Positions 33,089-43,849 of a stretch of 64,000 nt of DNA are shown here, piece after piece. How positions within the stretch are numbered: the stretch's first letter is position 1; each line of letters opens with the position of its first letter. The translations under genes and the position numbers were made by a program. Source of the DNA: Enterobacter genomosp. O (GTDB lineage Bacteria > Pseudomonadota > Gammaproteobacteria > Enterobacterales > Enterobacteriaceae); assembly GCF_001022965.1 (NCBI RefSeq), contig NZ_LECZ01000018.1, forward strand, positions 1 through 64,000, read 5' to 3'. The notes beneath the pieces were generated by a model. It was not told where the DNA came from, ran no database searches, and saw only the letters and a list, made by a program, of their open reading frames with translations.

Positions 33089-35251
33089 TTAGACTGTTTC
33101 CAGCTTCGCATAGGCCGCCACCAGCCATTTGATCCCCTGCCCCTGGAACGCCACCTGCAGGCGGCTGTGCTCGCCGCTGCCTTCCAGATTCACAATGGTA
33201 CCTTCGCCAAACTTCGAATGGCGCACGCGCTGGCCCAGCTTGTAGCCGGTGTCGGTTTCCGCAATCGGCGAGCCCATACGCTGATGGCTGACCGGACGGC
33301 TGATGCTCGCGCGCAGACGTACCTCTTCCACGCACTCTTCCGGCAGTTCACCGATAAAGCGCGACGGACGGTGATAGACCTCTTTACCGTACAGACGGCG
33401 GGTTTCGGCGTAGGTCAGCGTCAGTTTTTGCATCGCTCGCGTCACGCCCACATAGGCCAGGCGACGCTCCTCTTCCAGACGTCCGCCTTCATCAAGCGAC
33501 ATCTGGCTCGGGAACATCCCCTCTTCCATACCCACGATAAACACCTGCGGGAACTCAAGACCTTTGGCAGAGTGCAGGGTCATGAGCTGAACCGCATCCT
33601 GCCAGGTATCCGCCTGCCCTTCGCCCGCTTCCAGCGCGGCGTGAGAGAGGAACGCCTGCAGCGGCATCAGGTCTTCGTCTTCTTCGTTGTAGCTGAACTG
33701 GCGCGTTGCCGTGACCAGTTCCTCTAAGTTCTCAATACGGGTCTGGCCTTTCTCACCTTTTTCCTGCTCGTACATGGTGCGCAGGCCGGAGTCTTTAATC
33801 ACCCGGTCGGTCTGCACGTGCAGCGGCATGTCGGCCGTTTCCTGCGCCAGCGCGTCAATCAGTTCGAGGAAGCGCTGCAGCGCGCTGGCGGCGCGGCCGG
33901 CAAGCGCTTTTTCCTGCAGCAGCTCGCGGCACGCCTGCCACAGCGTCAGCTGACGATCGCGAGAGGCCTGACGCACCACGTCCAGCGTGCGGTCACCAAT
34001 GCCGCGTGTCGGCGTGTTGACCACGCGCTCAAACGCCGCGTCGTCGTTACGGTTGGCAATCAGGCGCAGATACGAGAGCGCATCTTTGATTTCCTGACGT
34101 TCGAAGAAGCGCATGCCGCCATAAATGCGGTACGGCATGCTCACCTGCAGCAGCGCCTCTTCCAGCACGCGCGACTGGGCGTTGCTGCGATAGAGAATGG
34201 CACACTGCTCCAGTGCGCCGCCATTGTCCTGCCAGGTTTTGATGCGGTTCACCACGAAGCGGGCTTCGTCGAGTTCATTGAAGGCGCAGTAAATCGAAAT
34301 CGGTTCGCCGTCGACGCCGTCGGTCCACAGCTTTTTCCCCAGACGCCCGTTGTTGTTTTCAATCAGGGCGTTGGCCGCGCTCAGGATATTGCTGGTTGAG
34401 CGGTAGTTCTGCTCCAGACGGATGGTCTGTGCGCCAGGAAAATCGTTGAGGAAGCGCTGGATGTTCTCCACCTGCGCCCCGCGCCAGCCGTAGATAGACT
34501 GGTCATCGTCGCCCACGATCATCACCTTGCCGGTATCGCCGGCCAGCAGGCGGATCCACGCGTACTGGATGTTGTTGGTATCCTGGAATTCGTCCACCAG
34601 GATATTGGTAAAGCGTTCGCGGTAGTGCTGCAGGATGTGCGGCTTATTCAGCCACAGCTCGTGGGCGCGCAGCAGCAGCTCGGCGAAATCCACCAGACCG
34701 GCGCGATCGCACGCTTCCTGATAGGCCTTATAAACGTTCTGCCAGGTCTGCTCGACCGGGTTGCCGAAGCTTTGAATATGGTGCGGGCGAAGCCCCTCGT
34801 CTTTCTGACCGTTGATGTACCACATCGCCTGACGCGGCGGCCACTGCTTCTCGTCGAGGTTCATCGCCTTGATCAGGCGCTTCAGCAAACGGAGCTGATC
34901 TTCGCTGTCGAGGATCTGGAAATCCTGCGGCAGGTTGGCGTCCATATGGTGCGCGCGCAGCAGGCGGTGCGCCAGGCCATGGAAGGTGCCAACCCACATG
35001 CCGCCCTGGCTGGTGCCCATCAGCTGGGCGATACGGTGGCGCATCTCCGCCGCCGCCTTGTTGGTAAACGTGACCGCCATGATGGAGTACGGCGAGCAGT
35101 TTTCCACGCTCTGCAGCCAGGCGATACGGTGAACCAGCACGCGCGTCTTACCACTGCCCGCCCCTGCCAGCACCAGCATGTTGGTGCGCGAGGCGGCAAC
35201 CGCGTCACGCTGTTTGTCATTAAGGCTGTCGAGCAGGTAAGAAACGTCCAT
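33089..35251 (-). CDS. uvrD: DNA helicase II UvrD
   Basis: UvrD is the 3'-5' SF1 helicase of nucleotide-excision and mismatch repair; it also removes RecA filaments. The 720 residues begin at ATG 35251. Walker A is AGAGSGKT (29-36). The DEFQDTN (motif II) and DDDQSIYGWRGA blocks lie at about 220-260, and VYHRPSRFIGELP is in the C-terminal region. A tudor-like C-terminal domain (about 655-720) contacts RNA polymerase in E. coli. A LexA box lies 49 bases upstream. Confidence 0.98.
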   Translation of the reverse strand: MDVSYLLDSLNDKQRDAVAASRTNMLVLAGAGSGKTRVLVHRIAWLQSVENCSPYSIMAVTFTNKAAAEMRHRIAQLMGTSQGGMWVGTFHGLAHRLLRAHHMDANLPQDFQILDSEDQLRLLKRLIKAMNLDEKQWPPRQAMWYINGQKDEGLRPHHIQSFGNPVEQTWQNVYKAYQEACDRAGLVDFAELLLRAHELWLNKPHILQHYRERFTNILVDEFQDTNNIQYAWIRLLAGDTGKVMIVGDDDQSIYGWRGAQVENIQRFLNDFPGAQTIRLEQNYRSTSNILSAANALIENNNGRLGKKLWTDGVDGEPISIYCAFNELDEARFVVNRIKTWQDNGGALEQCAILYRSNAQSRVLEEALLQVSMPYRIYGGMRFFERQEIKDALSYLRLIANRNDDAAFERVVNTPTRGIGDRTLDVVRQASRDRQLTLWQACRELLQEKALAGRAASALQRFLELIDALAQETADMPLHVQTDRVIKDSGLRTMYEQEKGEKGQTRIENLEELVTATRQFSYNEEDEDLMPLQAFLSHAALEAGEGQADTWQDAVQLMTLHSAKGLEFPQVFIVGMEEGMFPSQMSLDEGGRLEEERRLAYVGVTRAMQKLTLTYAETRRLYGKEVYHRPSRFIGELPEECVEEVRLRASISRPVSHQRMGSPIAETDTGYKLGQRVRHSKFGEGTIVNLEGSGEHSRLQVAFQGQGIKWLVAAYAKLETV

Positions 35252-35299
35252 TGGCACCGTCACGTCATGGCGGGCAGGCAAATAGCATTCGCCAAAACC

Positions 35300-35315
35300 C
35301 TGTTAATTTATACAG
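35300..35315 (-). promoter_or_regulatory. LexA box of uvrD
   Basis: CTGT-TAATTTAT-ACAG is a perfect CTGT-N8-ACAG SOS box. It lies between yigB and uvrD, 49 bases before the uvrD start. E. coli uvrD is a known SOS gene. Confidence 0.93.
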
Positions 35316-35327
35316 AACAATTGATGA

Positions 35328-36044
35328 TTATATCAGCGTCGTGAGGGATGCCAACCGCGAAATTTCCACGTGTGGCAGAAGACGGCTATCGGAGGCGATC
35401 ATCAGGTCGGCATTTTCCGGCTTGATCCAGCAGGCCTGCATGCCGCAGCGAATGGCACCCGCCACGTCTGTGGTGAGATCATCCCCCACGTGCAGAATTT
35501 CACCCAGCGGCAGGTTCAGTTTTTCCGCTGCCAGATGGTACATATCGCTAAACGGCTTGGAGCGCCCGTGGGGACCGGCACGCAGCACAAATTCAAAGTA
35601 ATCGCCGAGCCCAAACAGCTCAGGCTGGGCATTGCCATTGGTGATGGCCACCAGCGGCCACTTTTCGGCAAGCTTCGCCAGCGTGTCGTGGGTCTCCTGC
35701 GGCACGTCGATACGGCTGCGCCATTTGGCGAAGTTTTCCATTGCCGCTTCGGCCCCAATGGCCGCATCCTGCGCGCTCAGACCCACGTTGAGCATCGCCT
35801 GCTCAACCGCGCGACGACGCCATTCGGTCACATCGTGGTAAATGTCCGGCTCGGTCTCCCGCAGGGACTGACGCAGCGTCTGGAAATCCTTGTTCTGCAT
35901 CGTCTTAAGCGCCGGATGGTAGTTCTGGACAAACGCCAGCGACTCCTGCTCGGTACGCAGGATCACTTCGCGGTTGTCATATAGGGTGTCATCAAGGTCA
36001 AACGTCAGGGCTGAAATCTGACCGAGTGGGCGGTAAAAACGCAT
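35328..36044 (-). CDS. yigB: HAD-family phosphatase YigB (riboflavin pathway)
   Basis: YigB dephosphorylates 5-amino-6-(5-phospho-D-ribitylamino)uracil, supplying the riboflavin pathway, and hydrolyses FMN. The 238 residues have HAD motif I in [10 protein letters not shown] (Asp16, Asp18), [15 protein letters not shown], and the motif IV region [13 protein letters not shown]. It shares its first base with the end of xerC and is followed by the LexA box. Confidence 0.95.
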   Translation of the reverse strand: MRFYRPLGQISALTFDLDDTLYDNREVILRTEQESLAFVQNYHPALKTMQNKDFQTLRQSLRETEPDIYHDVTEWRRRAVEQAMLNVGLSAQDAAIGAEAAMENFAKWRSRIDVPQETHDTLAKLAEKWPLVAITNGNAQPELFGLGDYFEFVLRAGPHGRSKPFSDMYHLAAEKLNLPLGEILHVGDDLTTDVAGAIRCGMQACWIKPENADLMIASDSRLLPHVEISRLASLTTLI

Positions 36045-36946
36045 TATTTCCCCCGTTTGGCGCGTGGATGCGCCGCGTCATACACCGAGGCAAGGTGTTG
36101 GAAGTCTAAGTGGGTATAGATTTGAGTGGTCGACAGATTCGCGTGGCCTAGCAGTTCCTGCACGCCGCGCAGATCGCCGCTCGACTCAAGCATGTGTGTC
36201 GCAAAGGAGTGACGCAGCTTGTGCGGGTGAACGTGGCTGTTCAGCCCCTGCTTAATGCCCCACTCCGCAAATCGCTTCTGCACGTTACGCGCCGAGATCC
36301 GCTTGCCGAGTTTCGACAGGAACAGCGCGCCCTCTTCTGCGCCAAACAGCCCGCGCAGGTCAAGCCAGTGCTCAATCCAGGATACCGCATTGCGGCCAAT
36401 CGGCAGGCGGCGCTCTTTGCTGCCCTTGCCCATGACCCACACTTCGCCGGTGTCCAGGTCGAGGTGTTTTAAATCAAGATTAACCAGCTCTGAAAGACGC
36501 AGCCCGGCACCGTACATCACCTCCAGCATCGCGCGGTCACGCACGGCCAGCGGATCGTTTAGATCGATATCCAGCAGGCGATTTACGTCGTCAACGTCGA
36601 TATTTTTAGGCAGATGGCGCGGCGCTTTTGGCGTGGCGATCCCTTTTGCCGGGTTGGCTTTTAAGCCTCCCTGACTCACCAGCCAGTCGAAGAAGCTGCG
36701 CAGCGCAGAGAGCCTGAGCGCCAGGCTTGCCGGGCCTAATCCTTTTCTGCGGCTACGCACGACAAACCCGCGAACCGTCGCAGCGTCACAGTGTTGCCAG
36801 CTTTTCAGGCCGATTTCGTCGGCAATCTGCATGATGGCATCAAGCTGACGCTGGTAGTTGAGCAGGGTAATGGGGCTAAGCTGACGCTCCACGCCCAGAT
36901 AGCGCAGAAAGCGCGAGACGTCAGTGGCGAGCAGTGCGTCCGTCAT
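36044..36946 (-). CDS. xerC: tyrosine recombinase XerC
   Basis: XerC, with XerD, resolves chromosome dimers at dif and is activated by FtsK. The 300-residue protein has the core-binding domain (about 1-105) and the catalytic domain with Arg150, Lys174, His242, Arg245, His268 and Tyr277, the complete set. It belongs to the dapF-yigA-xerC-yigB run; its ATG overlaps the yigA stop by 4 bases, and its last base is the first of yigB. Confidence 0.98.
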   Translation of the reverse strand: MTDALLATDVSRFLRYLGVERQLSPITLLNYQRQLDAIMQIADEIGLKSWQHCDAATVRGFVVRSRRKGLGPASLALRLSALRSFFDWLVSQGGLKANPAKGIATPKAPRHLPKNIDVDDVNRLLDIDLNDPLAVRDRAMLEVMYGAGLRLSELVNLDLKHLDLDTGEVWVMGKGSKERRLPIGRNAVSWIEHWLDLRGLFGAEEGALFLSKLGKRISARNVQKRFAEWGIKQGLNSHVHPHKLRHSFATHMLESSGDLRGVQELLGHANLSTTQIYTHLDFQHLASVYDAAHPRAKRGK

Positions 36947-37650
36947 ACGCGCTCAATCCAGCGCTCCAGCAGCTCAGGCAGCATCAGGGCAATCTCCTGC
37001 AGCAGGTGCGTGGCTTGCCCTTGCTCATAGTGATGTGCGTCTCGGCTGGTAAATAACATCACGCCCAGATCGCCATCGCGCCCCATCAGCGACATCGCTA
37101 CCGAGCCTATCGCTTTGGCTTCGGGTAACACCACCAGCAGTTCAGGTCCGTTCAATGGCCCCAGGTAGTGATGCTCATGGCCCAGACGCTGTATGCGCAA
37201 CGGTTCAAACGCCTGACGGCTAATTGCCAGATGGGTAAACCCCGACGGTGCGCCAATGCGCCAGCGGTCAGGGAAAAGACGGATCGTTGCGCCCGCCAGG
37301 CCAAGCTCGCGCGCCCAGCGATGGAAGCGGCTGAGGAATTCTTCGAGACTGTGCGCCGACGCCAGACGCGCCTGCAGATGCAGCAGACGATAGAACAGGC
37401 TTTCGTTAGTGCTAGCCTGTTCCATCAGCAGCGTCATGTTCTCTTCAAGCTGATTAATGTGGTTGCGCGAGCGCGCCATGTGCCATTCGACCAGCGACAC
37501 GGTTCCGCGAACCGGATGCGGCACGCGCATCTCTTCGACGACGCGTGCATTACGAATAAAAAACTCAGGATTGCGCAGCAGATAATCAACAACAGCTCTG
37601 TCGTCCAGCTCCGTCACTGTTTCCTGCAGTTCTTCCCCTGGTTGTTTCAT
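36943..37650 (-). CDS. yigA: DUF484 family protein YigA
   Basis: YigA is a 235-residue DUF484 protein. The N-terminal YLLRNPEFF segment and a long amphipathic helix are followed by a GAF-like domain. Function is unknown; family members sit next to xerC in many proteobacteria. Its 5' end overlaps dapF and its 3' end overlaps xerC, both by 4 bases. Confidence 0.92.
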   Translation of the reverse strand: MKQPGEELQETVTELDDRAVVDYLLRNPEFFIRNARVVEEMRVPHPVRGTVSLVEWHMARSRNHINQLEENMTLLMEQASTNESLFYRLLHLQARLASAHSLEEFLSRFHRWARELGLAGATIRLFPDRWRIGAPSGFTHLAISRQAFEPLRIQRLGHEHHYLGPLNGPELLVVLPEAKAIGSVAMSLMGRDGDLGVMLFTSRDAHHYEQGQATHLLQEIALMLPELLERWIERV

Positions 37651-38471
37651 AGATGGATAAACCCGTCATAGACATGTGCCGCCGGGCCAGTCATATACAG
37701 TGGATGACCCGGTCCTTTCCAGGCGATATCAAGCCGACCGCCCGGTAACTCCACGCGAACCTCTTCAGCCAGTAACCCCTGAGAGATGCCCACGGCCACT
37801 GCCGCACAGGCACCGCTTCCGCAGGCCTGCGTCTCGCCCGCGCCGCGCTCGTAAACCCGCAGACGGATGTGCTCGCGTTTCACCACCTGCATAAAACCGA
37901 TGTTCGCGCGCTCCGGGAAACGTTCGTGGCTTTCCAGCACCGGGCCGAGCGTTTCGACGGCGGCAGTTTCCACATCATCAACCTGAATCACGCAGTGCGG
38001 GTTACCCATGGAGACGACGCCGCACAATACTGTCTGCTCGGCCGCACGCATAATATAGGTCTTTTCCGCTTTGTTTGCGCGAAACGGCACGACGGAGGGC
38101 TCGAAGTTCGGCTCGCCCATGTTCACGCGCACCAGCTCATCGTCGGTGACGCTAAGCACCATGCGGCCATTGGCCGTGCTGACGCGAATATCACGCTTGT
38201 TGGTCAGCCCTTTCAGGCGAACAAAGCGGGCGAAACAGCGCGCGCCGTTGCCGCACTGATTCACCTCGCTGCCGTCCGCGTTAAAAATACGGTAGTGGAA
38301 ATCGAGGTCGGGATCGTACGGTGGCTCAACCACCAGCAGCTGATCGAACCCCACGCCCAGATGCCGATCCGCCAGGCGACGGATCAGTTCCGGGGAGAAA
38401 AACACATTCTGCGTTACCGCGTCGACGACCATAAAATCGTTGCCAAGGCCATGCATTTTAGAGAACTGCAT
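37647..38471 (-). CDS. dapF: diaminopimelate epimerase DapF
   Basis: DapF interconverts LL- and meso-diaminopimelate for lysine and peptidoglycan synthesis without a cofactor, using two cysteines. The 274 residues contain Cys73 (NQCGNGARC) and Cys217 ([10 protein letters not shown]). ATG 38471 gives [12 protein letters not shown]; a longer start (38483) adds four residues. lptM precedes it by 35 bases. Confidence 0.98.
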   Translation of the reverse strand: MQFSKMHGLGNDFMVVDAVTQNVFFSPELIRRLADRHLGVGFDQLLVVEPPYDPDLDFHYRIFNADGSEVNQCGNGARCFARFVRLKGLTNKRDIRVSTANGRMVLSVTDDELVRVNMGEPNFEPSVVPFRANKAEKTYIMRAAEQTVLCGVVSMGNPHCVIQVDDVETAAVETLGPVLESHERFPERANIGFMQVVKREHIRLRVYERGAGETQACGSGACAAVAVGISQGLLAEEVRVELPGGRLDIAWKGPGHPLYMTGPAAHVYDGFIHL

Positions 38472-38506
38472 CATTTGCTCCATTGCGCGGGTACAGAACG
38501 TTGTCG

Positions 38507-38710
38507 TCAGAGATTTACCTGAGTCGGACCACCGTTGTTGCCACGATCGTTAGTATCTGGTGTAGATGACTCAATGCCGCTGTTCACAGGTTTCGTCGGC
38601 GGCGGCGCGGTTTTATCCGCTGGCGGGAAGTACAGGGGTCCCTTCAGTCCGCAGCCAGTCAGGCTAAACAGCGTGATGAGAACGGCAAGCGTTCGGAAAG
38701 CGTTTTTCAT
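38507..38710 (-). CDS. lptM: LPS-assembly lipoprotein LptM (YifL)
   Basis: LptM (YifL) is a 67-residue lipoprotein that aids LptD oxidative maturation in the LptDE complex. The N-terminus has [20 protein letters not shown] with a lipobox LTGC (Cys20) cleaved by signal peptidase II, then [10 protein letters not shown], the conserved LptM segment, and a Pro/Asn-rich tail. It is convergent with nothing and lies just before dapF; cyaY is divergent. Confidence 0.93.
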   Translation of the reverse strand: MKNAFRTLAVLITLFSLTGCGLKGPLYFPPADKTAPPPTKPVNSGIESSTPDTNDRGNNGGPTQVNL

Positions 38711-38845
38711 TATAAAGTTGCCCGTAAGTTCAAATCTGTTTCTATCATCGCAGGAGAAGACACAAAAGCAAGAGTTTGCCGCTTTCCTGCAACGGGATTT
38801 ATTTAGGGTTATACTGCCGGCATCACGAAAAACAGGAACAAAACC

Positions 38846-39166
38846 ATGAACGACAGTGAATTCCATCGCCTTGCCGACAACCTGTGGATGACCATCGAAG
38901 AGCGTCTTGACGACTGGGACGGCGACAGCGATATCGATTGTGAAATCAACGGCGGTATTCTGACCCTGAGCTTCGAAAATGGCAGCAAAATTATTATTAA
39001 CCGCCAGGAGCCGCTTCACCAGGTATGGCTGGCGGCCAAACAGGGCGGCTATCATTTCGATCTGAAAGACGGGGAATGGGTTTGCGACCGCAGCGGCGTC
39101 ACGTTCTGGGATCTGCTGGAACAGGCGGCGACCGCGCAGGCGGGTGAGGAAGTGAGTTTCAGGTAG
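38846..39166 (+). CDS. cyaY: frataxin-like iron-sulfur protein CyaY
   Basis: CyaY is bacterial frataxin, a regulator and iron donor candidate in iron-sulfur cluster assembly at IscS. The 106 residues include the acidic helix [19 protein letters not shown] and strand block with the iron-binding acidic ridge (Asp/Glu-rich N-terminal helices), then [10 protein letters not shown] near the C-terminal end. It is divergent from lptM and convergent with cyaA. Confidence 0.97.
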   Translation: MNDSEFHRLADNLWMTIEERLDDWDGDSDIDCEINGGILTLSFENGSKIIINRQEPLHQVWLAAKQGGYHFDLKDGEWVCDRSGVTFWDLLEQAATAQAGEEVSFR

Positions 39167-39172
39167 TTTTGT

Positions 39173-39250
39173 TGCCCGGTGGCGACTACGCCTTACCGGG
39201 CCTATAACGGCTCGGACCGTAGGCCGGGTAAGCGTCAGCGCCACCCGGCG
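39173..39250. repeat. REP/BIME elements between cyaY and cyaA
   Basis: Two REP-like palindromes lie between the convergent cyaY and cyaA genes: GCCCGGTGGCG...CCTTACCGGGCC, then GGCCGGGTAAGCG...CCACCCGGCG. They closely resemble the pair downstream of dlhH, so both are one family. Confidence 0.75.
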
Positions 39251-39257
39251 AAAAGGC

Positions 39258-41801
39258 TCAGGAGAAATACTGCTGCAGCAGTGGCGCGGTGTCCTGATTT
39301 GCAGGCGCGACAGGCGTGACGGCCTGGGTCCGGAACGGAATCACCTGCGTACGACCGTCGACGTTCACAATCTGGTAGAACTGCGGCAGGTTAAAGTTGA
39401 TAAAGCTTGAGCCGTAGGTGAAACGGTCATGGGAAGAGGAGTAGAAGCGGCTGACGTCGCGCACCAGCTCCTCTTTACTGCCTTCACAATGGTGATACAC
39501 CTCGGCGCGGTTGGTCTCATCCAGAATGTAGATGTTGAAACCGGCATCGTCGCCCGACTCTTCGAAGAAGAACTGAATAATCCCTTCACTGGCAAAGCCG
39601 TCCACCACCTGCGGCAGCTTAACGTGGTTGGTTTCCACCTGCACCGACAGGCCATGCAGCTTGTTGTGCGAAATCGCGCCGTAGAACTCGATGGCGTTTT
39701 CCAGCTTCTGTACCGACACGTTGAGACGTTCGAAGAACAGGCCCCAGGTCTGGCCGGAGACGCGCAGCGCTTTAAAGCGTCCGGTTTCCTGGCGGGTACT
39801 GGAGAGACGCAATTCGATACACTCTGAAACCAGCTGCTGCACGCGGGTACGAATTAAACCGCGCAGGTGCTGGCTATAGCAGAACACTTCAACGCTGTCC
39901 GGCGGCGCGGCATCCTGATGCATCTTGCCGAGAATGGTTTTCAGCGCTTCGATCATCGCCTGCTCGCCGTTGAAGTGCAGGGTTCGCACTTCGTTCCACG
40001 AGTTGCGGTAAAGCAGATCCACACTGCCCACCAGGCAGTTTTGCTGCTCGCCAAAGCTAAAGACGTCCAGCTTGCGGAAGTCAAAATGGACCACCTGATT
40101 GCGGAAGGCCGCCGTCGGGTCGTACTCCAGATTGACGATGATCGCCAGATGGCGAATCTCACACGGGCTGTAGAGCGCCTTCGGCGTTGGCGCAGGCAAA
40201 CGCAGCGGGAAGTGGTGTGAAACATCCGCCACCATCTCCTGCAGCTTAGCGAGATCAACCACCTCGTTGCCTTTGATAAACAGGCGGGTACGCGAAGTCA
40301 GCAGGCCGTTGAACCAGGCCCAGGCCACCAGCTTGTTCAGATAGCGGTTATATTCCAGCGGCTGATGGCTGATAATTGAATCCATGCTTGGCGCACGGTT
40401 GTAAAGATACCACCCGGTGCGGTTCGCGCGACCCGGCGGGACATAGATAAAGGTCAGATTCGGTTCAGACAGGTCAGGCGAAATCTGCGGGTTAACCAGA
40501 GTAACTTTACCCGGCAGCGCTTCAAACGCGGCGTACAGCTTACGGGTCAACACCCCGATATCCTGCGGGCTGGCGGAAACGCTGAGGTTGTTACGGCGCG
40601 CAAAGCGGATCAGATTACGGTAGCTTTGCATCATCGCATCGAGCAGTTCGTTGTGCGCTTCACGCACCTGATCGATTTTCCAGTTGGCCCGGTTGTCGAG
40701 CATGGACAGACGCGCTTCGTCCCATCCCCACTCTTTCACTAACTGACTAACCACTTCACGACGCCAGCCCACGCAGGCACGCTCGCGGCTCAATTTCTCA
40801 CAAACTTTGAGATAGAAACATCGACGCACCAGGTCAAGACGCGTGGTGTCGTCAATGGCTTTCAGGTATTCGGTCACGCGCTCCAGCATCATGCAGTAGG
40901 CGTCCAGCCCGAAGGAGACGATCTCCCCGTCGTGCAGACGCTGCTTGATATCTTTCGCCAGCAGGCGCGGTGTAGGGTATTCCCAGGAATAGGCTTCCAG
41001 CAGCAGCGTTTTCAGCACCGCTTTGTACGGTGAGTCGATACTCTTATAGAGCTGCCAGAGGCTTGCGCCAAAGTACTCTTCCGCTGACAGAGAGCTCAGG
41101 CCTCCGAGGTCCAGCCATTCGTTTGGCGTCAGTACGCCCTGCGAATAGAGCGACATGACGTAATCGTCATAATGCTCTTCTTCATCGCATGGGACCATAT
41201 TCCACAGAATACGCTTCCCGGCCAGGCGAACGGCCGTACGGTAAAATTCATCCAGCAACAGGATGTGCTGGGTCGAGCCGCAGTCCTCACCACCCAGACT
41301 GCCGCTTTCGTTATGGCGGAAACGGTTTTCATCAATCAGGAAGAAGCTCACTTCCACGCCGAGCGAAGCCGCCCAGCTTTCCAGCAGGCTGCATTTACGC
41401 TGCAGCAGCTGACGTTCTTCGTTATCGAGCCAGGATTGATGGCAGACCCAGATATCCAGGTCCGAAGAACAGCTTTGCCCTACCGATGAGGTACTCCCCA
41501 TAGAGTAAACGCCGGTAATCGGCAGTTCACCTTTCGGGGACTCCTGTGGCGGCATGCCGCGATAGAGCTCAAGCTCGTTCAGATAGTGCTGTTGGGTTTC
41601 ATCAGGCGTGAAAAGGCAAATGCCCTGGGGAACGTTACCGTCAAGGTAGCCAGGCATTAGCGGATGGTGATAGTGCAATAATGTCGGCAGCAGACTGTAT
41701 ACCTGCTGGAAAGCAGGGCCCATGGCAGCAAGCGCGCGATCCACACGCAGTTGATTTATGGCATCCAGTCTCTGTTTCAGAGTCTCAATATAGAGGTACA
41801 A
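39258..41801 (-). CDS. cyaA: class I adenylate cyclase CyaA
   Basis: CyaA makes cAMP from ATP and is regulated by phosphorylated EIIA-Glc of the PTS. The 847 residues match E. coli (848). The start is TTG at 41801, as in E. coli, where the poor start limits expression; the start codon itself supports this choice because the family N-terminus [16 protein letters not shown] follows. The catalytic half (about 1-540) has [17 protein letters not shown] with Asp114 and Asp116. The C-terminal half is the regulatory region. A CRP site lies upstream. Confidence 0.97.
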   Translation of the reverse strand: MYLYIETLKQRLDAINQLRVDRALAAMGPAFQQVYSLLPTLLHYHHPLMPGYLDGNVPQGICLFTPDETQQHYLNELELYRGMPPQESPKGELPITGVYSMGSTSSVGQSCSSDLDIWVCHQSWLDNEERQLLQRKCSLLESWAASLGVEVSFFLIDENRFRHNESGSLGGEDCGSTQHILLLDEFYRTAVRLAGKRILWNMVPCDEEEHYDDYVMSLYSQGVLTPNEWLDLGGLSSLSAEEYFGASLWQLYKSIDSPYKAVLKTLLLEAYSWEYPTPRLLAKDIKQRLHDGEIVSFGLDAYCMMLERVTEYLKAIDDTTRLDLVRRCFYLKVCEKLSRERACVGWRREVVSQLVKEWGWDEARLSMLDNRANWKIDQVREAHNELLDAMMQSYRNLIRFARRNNLSVSASPQDIGVLTRKLYAAFEALPGKVTLVNPQISPDLSEPNLTFIYVPPGRANRTGWYLYNRAPSMDSIISHQPLEYNRYLNKLVAWAWFNGLLTSRTRLFIKGNEVVDLAKLQEMVADVSHHFPLRLPAPTPKALYSPCEIRHLAIIVNLEYDPTAAFRNQVVHFDFRKLDVFSFGEQQNCLVGSVDLLYRNSWNEVRTLHFNGEQAMIEALKTILGKMHQDAAPPDSVEVFCYSQHLRGLIRTRVQQLVSECIELRLSSTRQETGRFKALRVSGQTWGLFFERLNVSVQKLENAIEFYGAISHNKLHGLSVQVETNHVKLPQVVDGFASEGIIQFFFEESGDDAGFNIYILDETNRAEVYHHCEGSKEELVRDVSRFYSSSHDRFTYGSSFINFNLPQFYQIVNVDGRTQVIPFRTQAVTPVAPANQDTAPLLQQYFS

Positions 41802-42150
41802 GACGTATCGCCTGATGTTTCCGGGTGGCGCAAGCTATTCAAAACACGAATAACAGCGGGCCCGCAGTATTTCAAAAAGATAACCGTTACCCTTTTTCGC
41901 CCTTATCATTATGGTGGTACCGACGAAAAAATGGTCTAAAACGTGATCAATTTAACACCTTGCCGGTTGACCGTAAAGAAAGATGCGCTACATACAAGTG
42001 TAGCACCGTTCTGTACGTGTAAATTCCTGAATACGGCTATGGCCGACGAATACGCCGCCTTGTCCCTCTCACGCTTCATCAACCGTAAAACTGCCATCCC
42101 AGAGTCAACAATGTTAGGATGGTTAGCGATTGATAATGACGGTAACAAGC
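41802..42150. promoter_or_regulatory. cyaA-hemC divergent intergenic region
   Basis: 349 bases without a gene. It holds the CRP site of cyaA (41942-41957), the leader of cyaA and the hemC promoter region. I see no convincing small ORF here; short reading frames in the stretch have no family-like sequence or ribosome-binding site. Confidence 0.6.
41942..41957 (-). promoter_or_regulatory. CRP site of cyaA
   Basis: The minus-strand motif TGTTAAATTGATCACG resembles TGTGA-N6-TCACA (two mismatches) and corresponds to the site that overlaps E. coli cyaA P2 and mediates negative control by cAMP-CRP. Confidence 0.8.
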
Positions 42151-43092
42151 ATGTTAGACAATGTTTTGAGAATTGCCACACGCCAAAGCCCTCTCGCGCT
42201 CTGGCAGGCACATTATGTTAAGCAGCGCCTCGAAGCCTGCCACAGTGGATTGCGCGTCGAGCTGGTGCCGATGGTCACGCGCGGTGACGTGATCCTGGAT
42301 ACGCCGCTGGCGAAAGTGGGCGGTAAAGGCCTGTTTGTCAAAGAACTGGAACTGGCATTGCTTGAGAACCGCGCCGATATCGCCGTACATTCGATGAAAG
42401 ACGTGCCCGTCGAGTTCCCGGAAGGGCTGGGGCTGGTGTCCATCTGCGAGCGCGAAGATCCGCGTGACGCATTTGTCTCTAACCACTACGATTCGCTCGA
42501 TGCGCTGCCTGAGGGTAGCGTGGTTGGCACGTCCAGTTTACGCCGTCAGTGTCAGCTGGCGGAGCGTCGTCCTGACCTGATCATTCGCTCGCTGCGCGGT
42601 AACGTCGGCACGCGTCTGGGCAAGCTGGATAACGGCGATTACGATGCCATTATTCTCGCCGTTGCCGGGCTAAAGCGTCTGGGGCTTGAGGAGCGCATTC
42701 GCGTGGCGTTACCGCCAGAGCTGTCGCTGCCGGCCGTTGGCCAGGGTGCCGTTGGCATTGAGTGCCGTCTGGACGATACGCGTACCCGCGAACTGCTTGC
42801 TCCGCTGAACCATGACGACACCGCTATCCGCGTAAAAGCCGAGCGTGCGATGAATACCCGCCTCGAAGGGGGATGCCAGGTTCCGATTGGCAGCTATGCT
42901 GAATTGACGAATGGCGAACTGTGGCTGCGCGCGCTGGTGGGTGCCCCGGACGGTTCGCAGATGGTGCGCGGCGAGCGTCGCGGTAAAGCGCAAGATGCCG
43001 AACAGCTTGGCGTTTCGCTGGCAGAAGAGTTACTGGATAACGGCGCCCGCGAAATCCTGGCTGACGTTTATAATGGAGAACCCCCTGCATGA
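42151..43092 (+). CDS. hemC: porphobilinogen deaminase HemC
   Basis: HemC (hydroxymethylbilane synthase) polymerises four porphobilinogen units on a dipyrromethane cofactor. The 313 residues include catalytic Asp84 (HSMKDVP) and the cofactor Cys242 (EGGCQVPIG). ATG 42151 gives [14 protein letters not shown]; upstream ATGs at 42130 would add seven residues. hemD overlaps by 4 bases (ATGA). It heads the hemCDXY operon and is divergent from cyaA. Confidence 0.98.
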   Translation: MLDNVLRIATRQSPLALWQAHYVKQRLEACHSGLRVELVPMVTRGDVILDTPLAKVGGKGLFVKELELALLENRADIAVHSMKDVPVEFPEGLGLVSICEREDPRDAFVSNHYDSLDALPEGSVVGTSSLRRQCQLAERRPDLIIRSLRGNVGTRLGKLDNGDYDAIILAVAGLKRLGLEERIRVALPPELSLPAVGQGAVGIECRLDDTRTRELLAPLNHDDTAIRVKAERAMNTRLEGGCQVPIGSYAELTNGELWLRALVGAPDGSQMVRGERRGKAQDAEQLGVSLAEELLDNGAREILADVYNGEPPA

Positions 43093-43829
43093 GTATTCTC
43101 GTCACCCGCCCTTCTCCCGCAGGAGAGCAATTAGTGAGCCGTCTGCGCGCACTGGGGCAGGTGGCCTGGAGTTTTCCGCTTATTGAATTCTCCCCGGGTC
43201 GGGAGCTCTCTGCGCTTGCCGACCAGATGAATACCCTTCAGGAAGGCGACCTGCTGTTTGCACTGTCGCAACATGCCGTGGAATTTGCCCACGCGCAGCT
43301 GCAGCAGCAGGGGCTGTCCTGGCCAACCGCTCCGCGCTATTTCGCGATTGGCCGTACAACGGCGCTGGCGCTGCATACCGTAAGCGGCGCGGATGTTCGT
43401 TACCCGTTAGATCGGGAAATCAGTGAAGTCTTGCTACAATTACCTGAATTACAAACCATTGCCGGAAAACGTGCGCTGATTTTACGCGGTAACGGCGGGC
43501 GCGAACTGTTGGGTGAAACGCTGCGCGAGCGCGGGGCTAACGTCACGTTTTGCGAGTGCTACCAGCGTTGTGTAAAACATTACGACGGTGCAGAAGAGGC
43601 GATGCGCTGGCATACGCGCGGCATTACGACACTGGTCGTAACCAGCGGTGAAATGCTCCAGCAGCTCTGGTCACTTGTGCCGCAATGGTATCGTGAAAAC
43701 TGGTTACTCCACTGTCGGCTTCTGGTCGTCAGTGAGCGTCTGGCGAACCAGGCCCGGGAGCTGGGCTGGCATGATATTCGGATCGCTGATAACGCTGACA
43801 ACGATGCGCTGCTGCGCGCATTACAATAA
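43089..43829 (+). CDS. hemD: uroporphyrinogen-III synthase HemD
   Basis: HemD cyclises hydroxymethylbilane to uroporphyrinogen III with inversion of ring D. The 246 residues have the two Rossmann-like domains of the family, with low sequence conservation and a recognisable [17 protein letters not shown] start. ATGA overlap with hemC and 20 bases before hemX. Confidence 0.97.
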   Translation: MSILVTRPSPAGEQLVSRLRALGQVAWSFPLIEFSPGRELSALADQMNTLQEGDLLFALSQHAVEFAHAQLQQQGLSWPTAPRYFAIGRTTALALHTVSGADVRYPLDREISEVLLQLPELQTIAGKRALILRGNGGRELLGETLRERGANVTFCECYQRCVKHYDGAEEAMRWHTRGITTLVVTSGEMLQQLWSLVPQWYRENWLLHCRLLVVSERLANQARELGWHDIRIADNADNDALLRALQ

Positions 43830-43849
43830 CTCTCAAATGGGAAGCCATA

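Noticed and set aside
34625-35344. 239-codon plus-strand frame opposite uvrD
   Set aside because: Shadow of uvrD; it would also cross the LexA box.
41825-42022. Small plus-strand frame in the cyaA-hemC gap
   Set aside because: No ribosome-binding site and it runs across the CRP site; low-complexity residue content.
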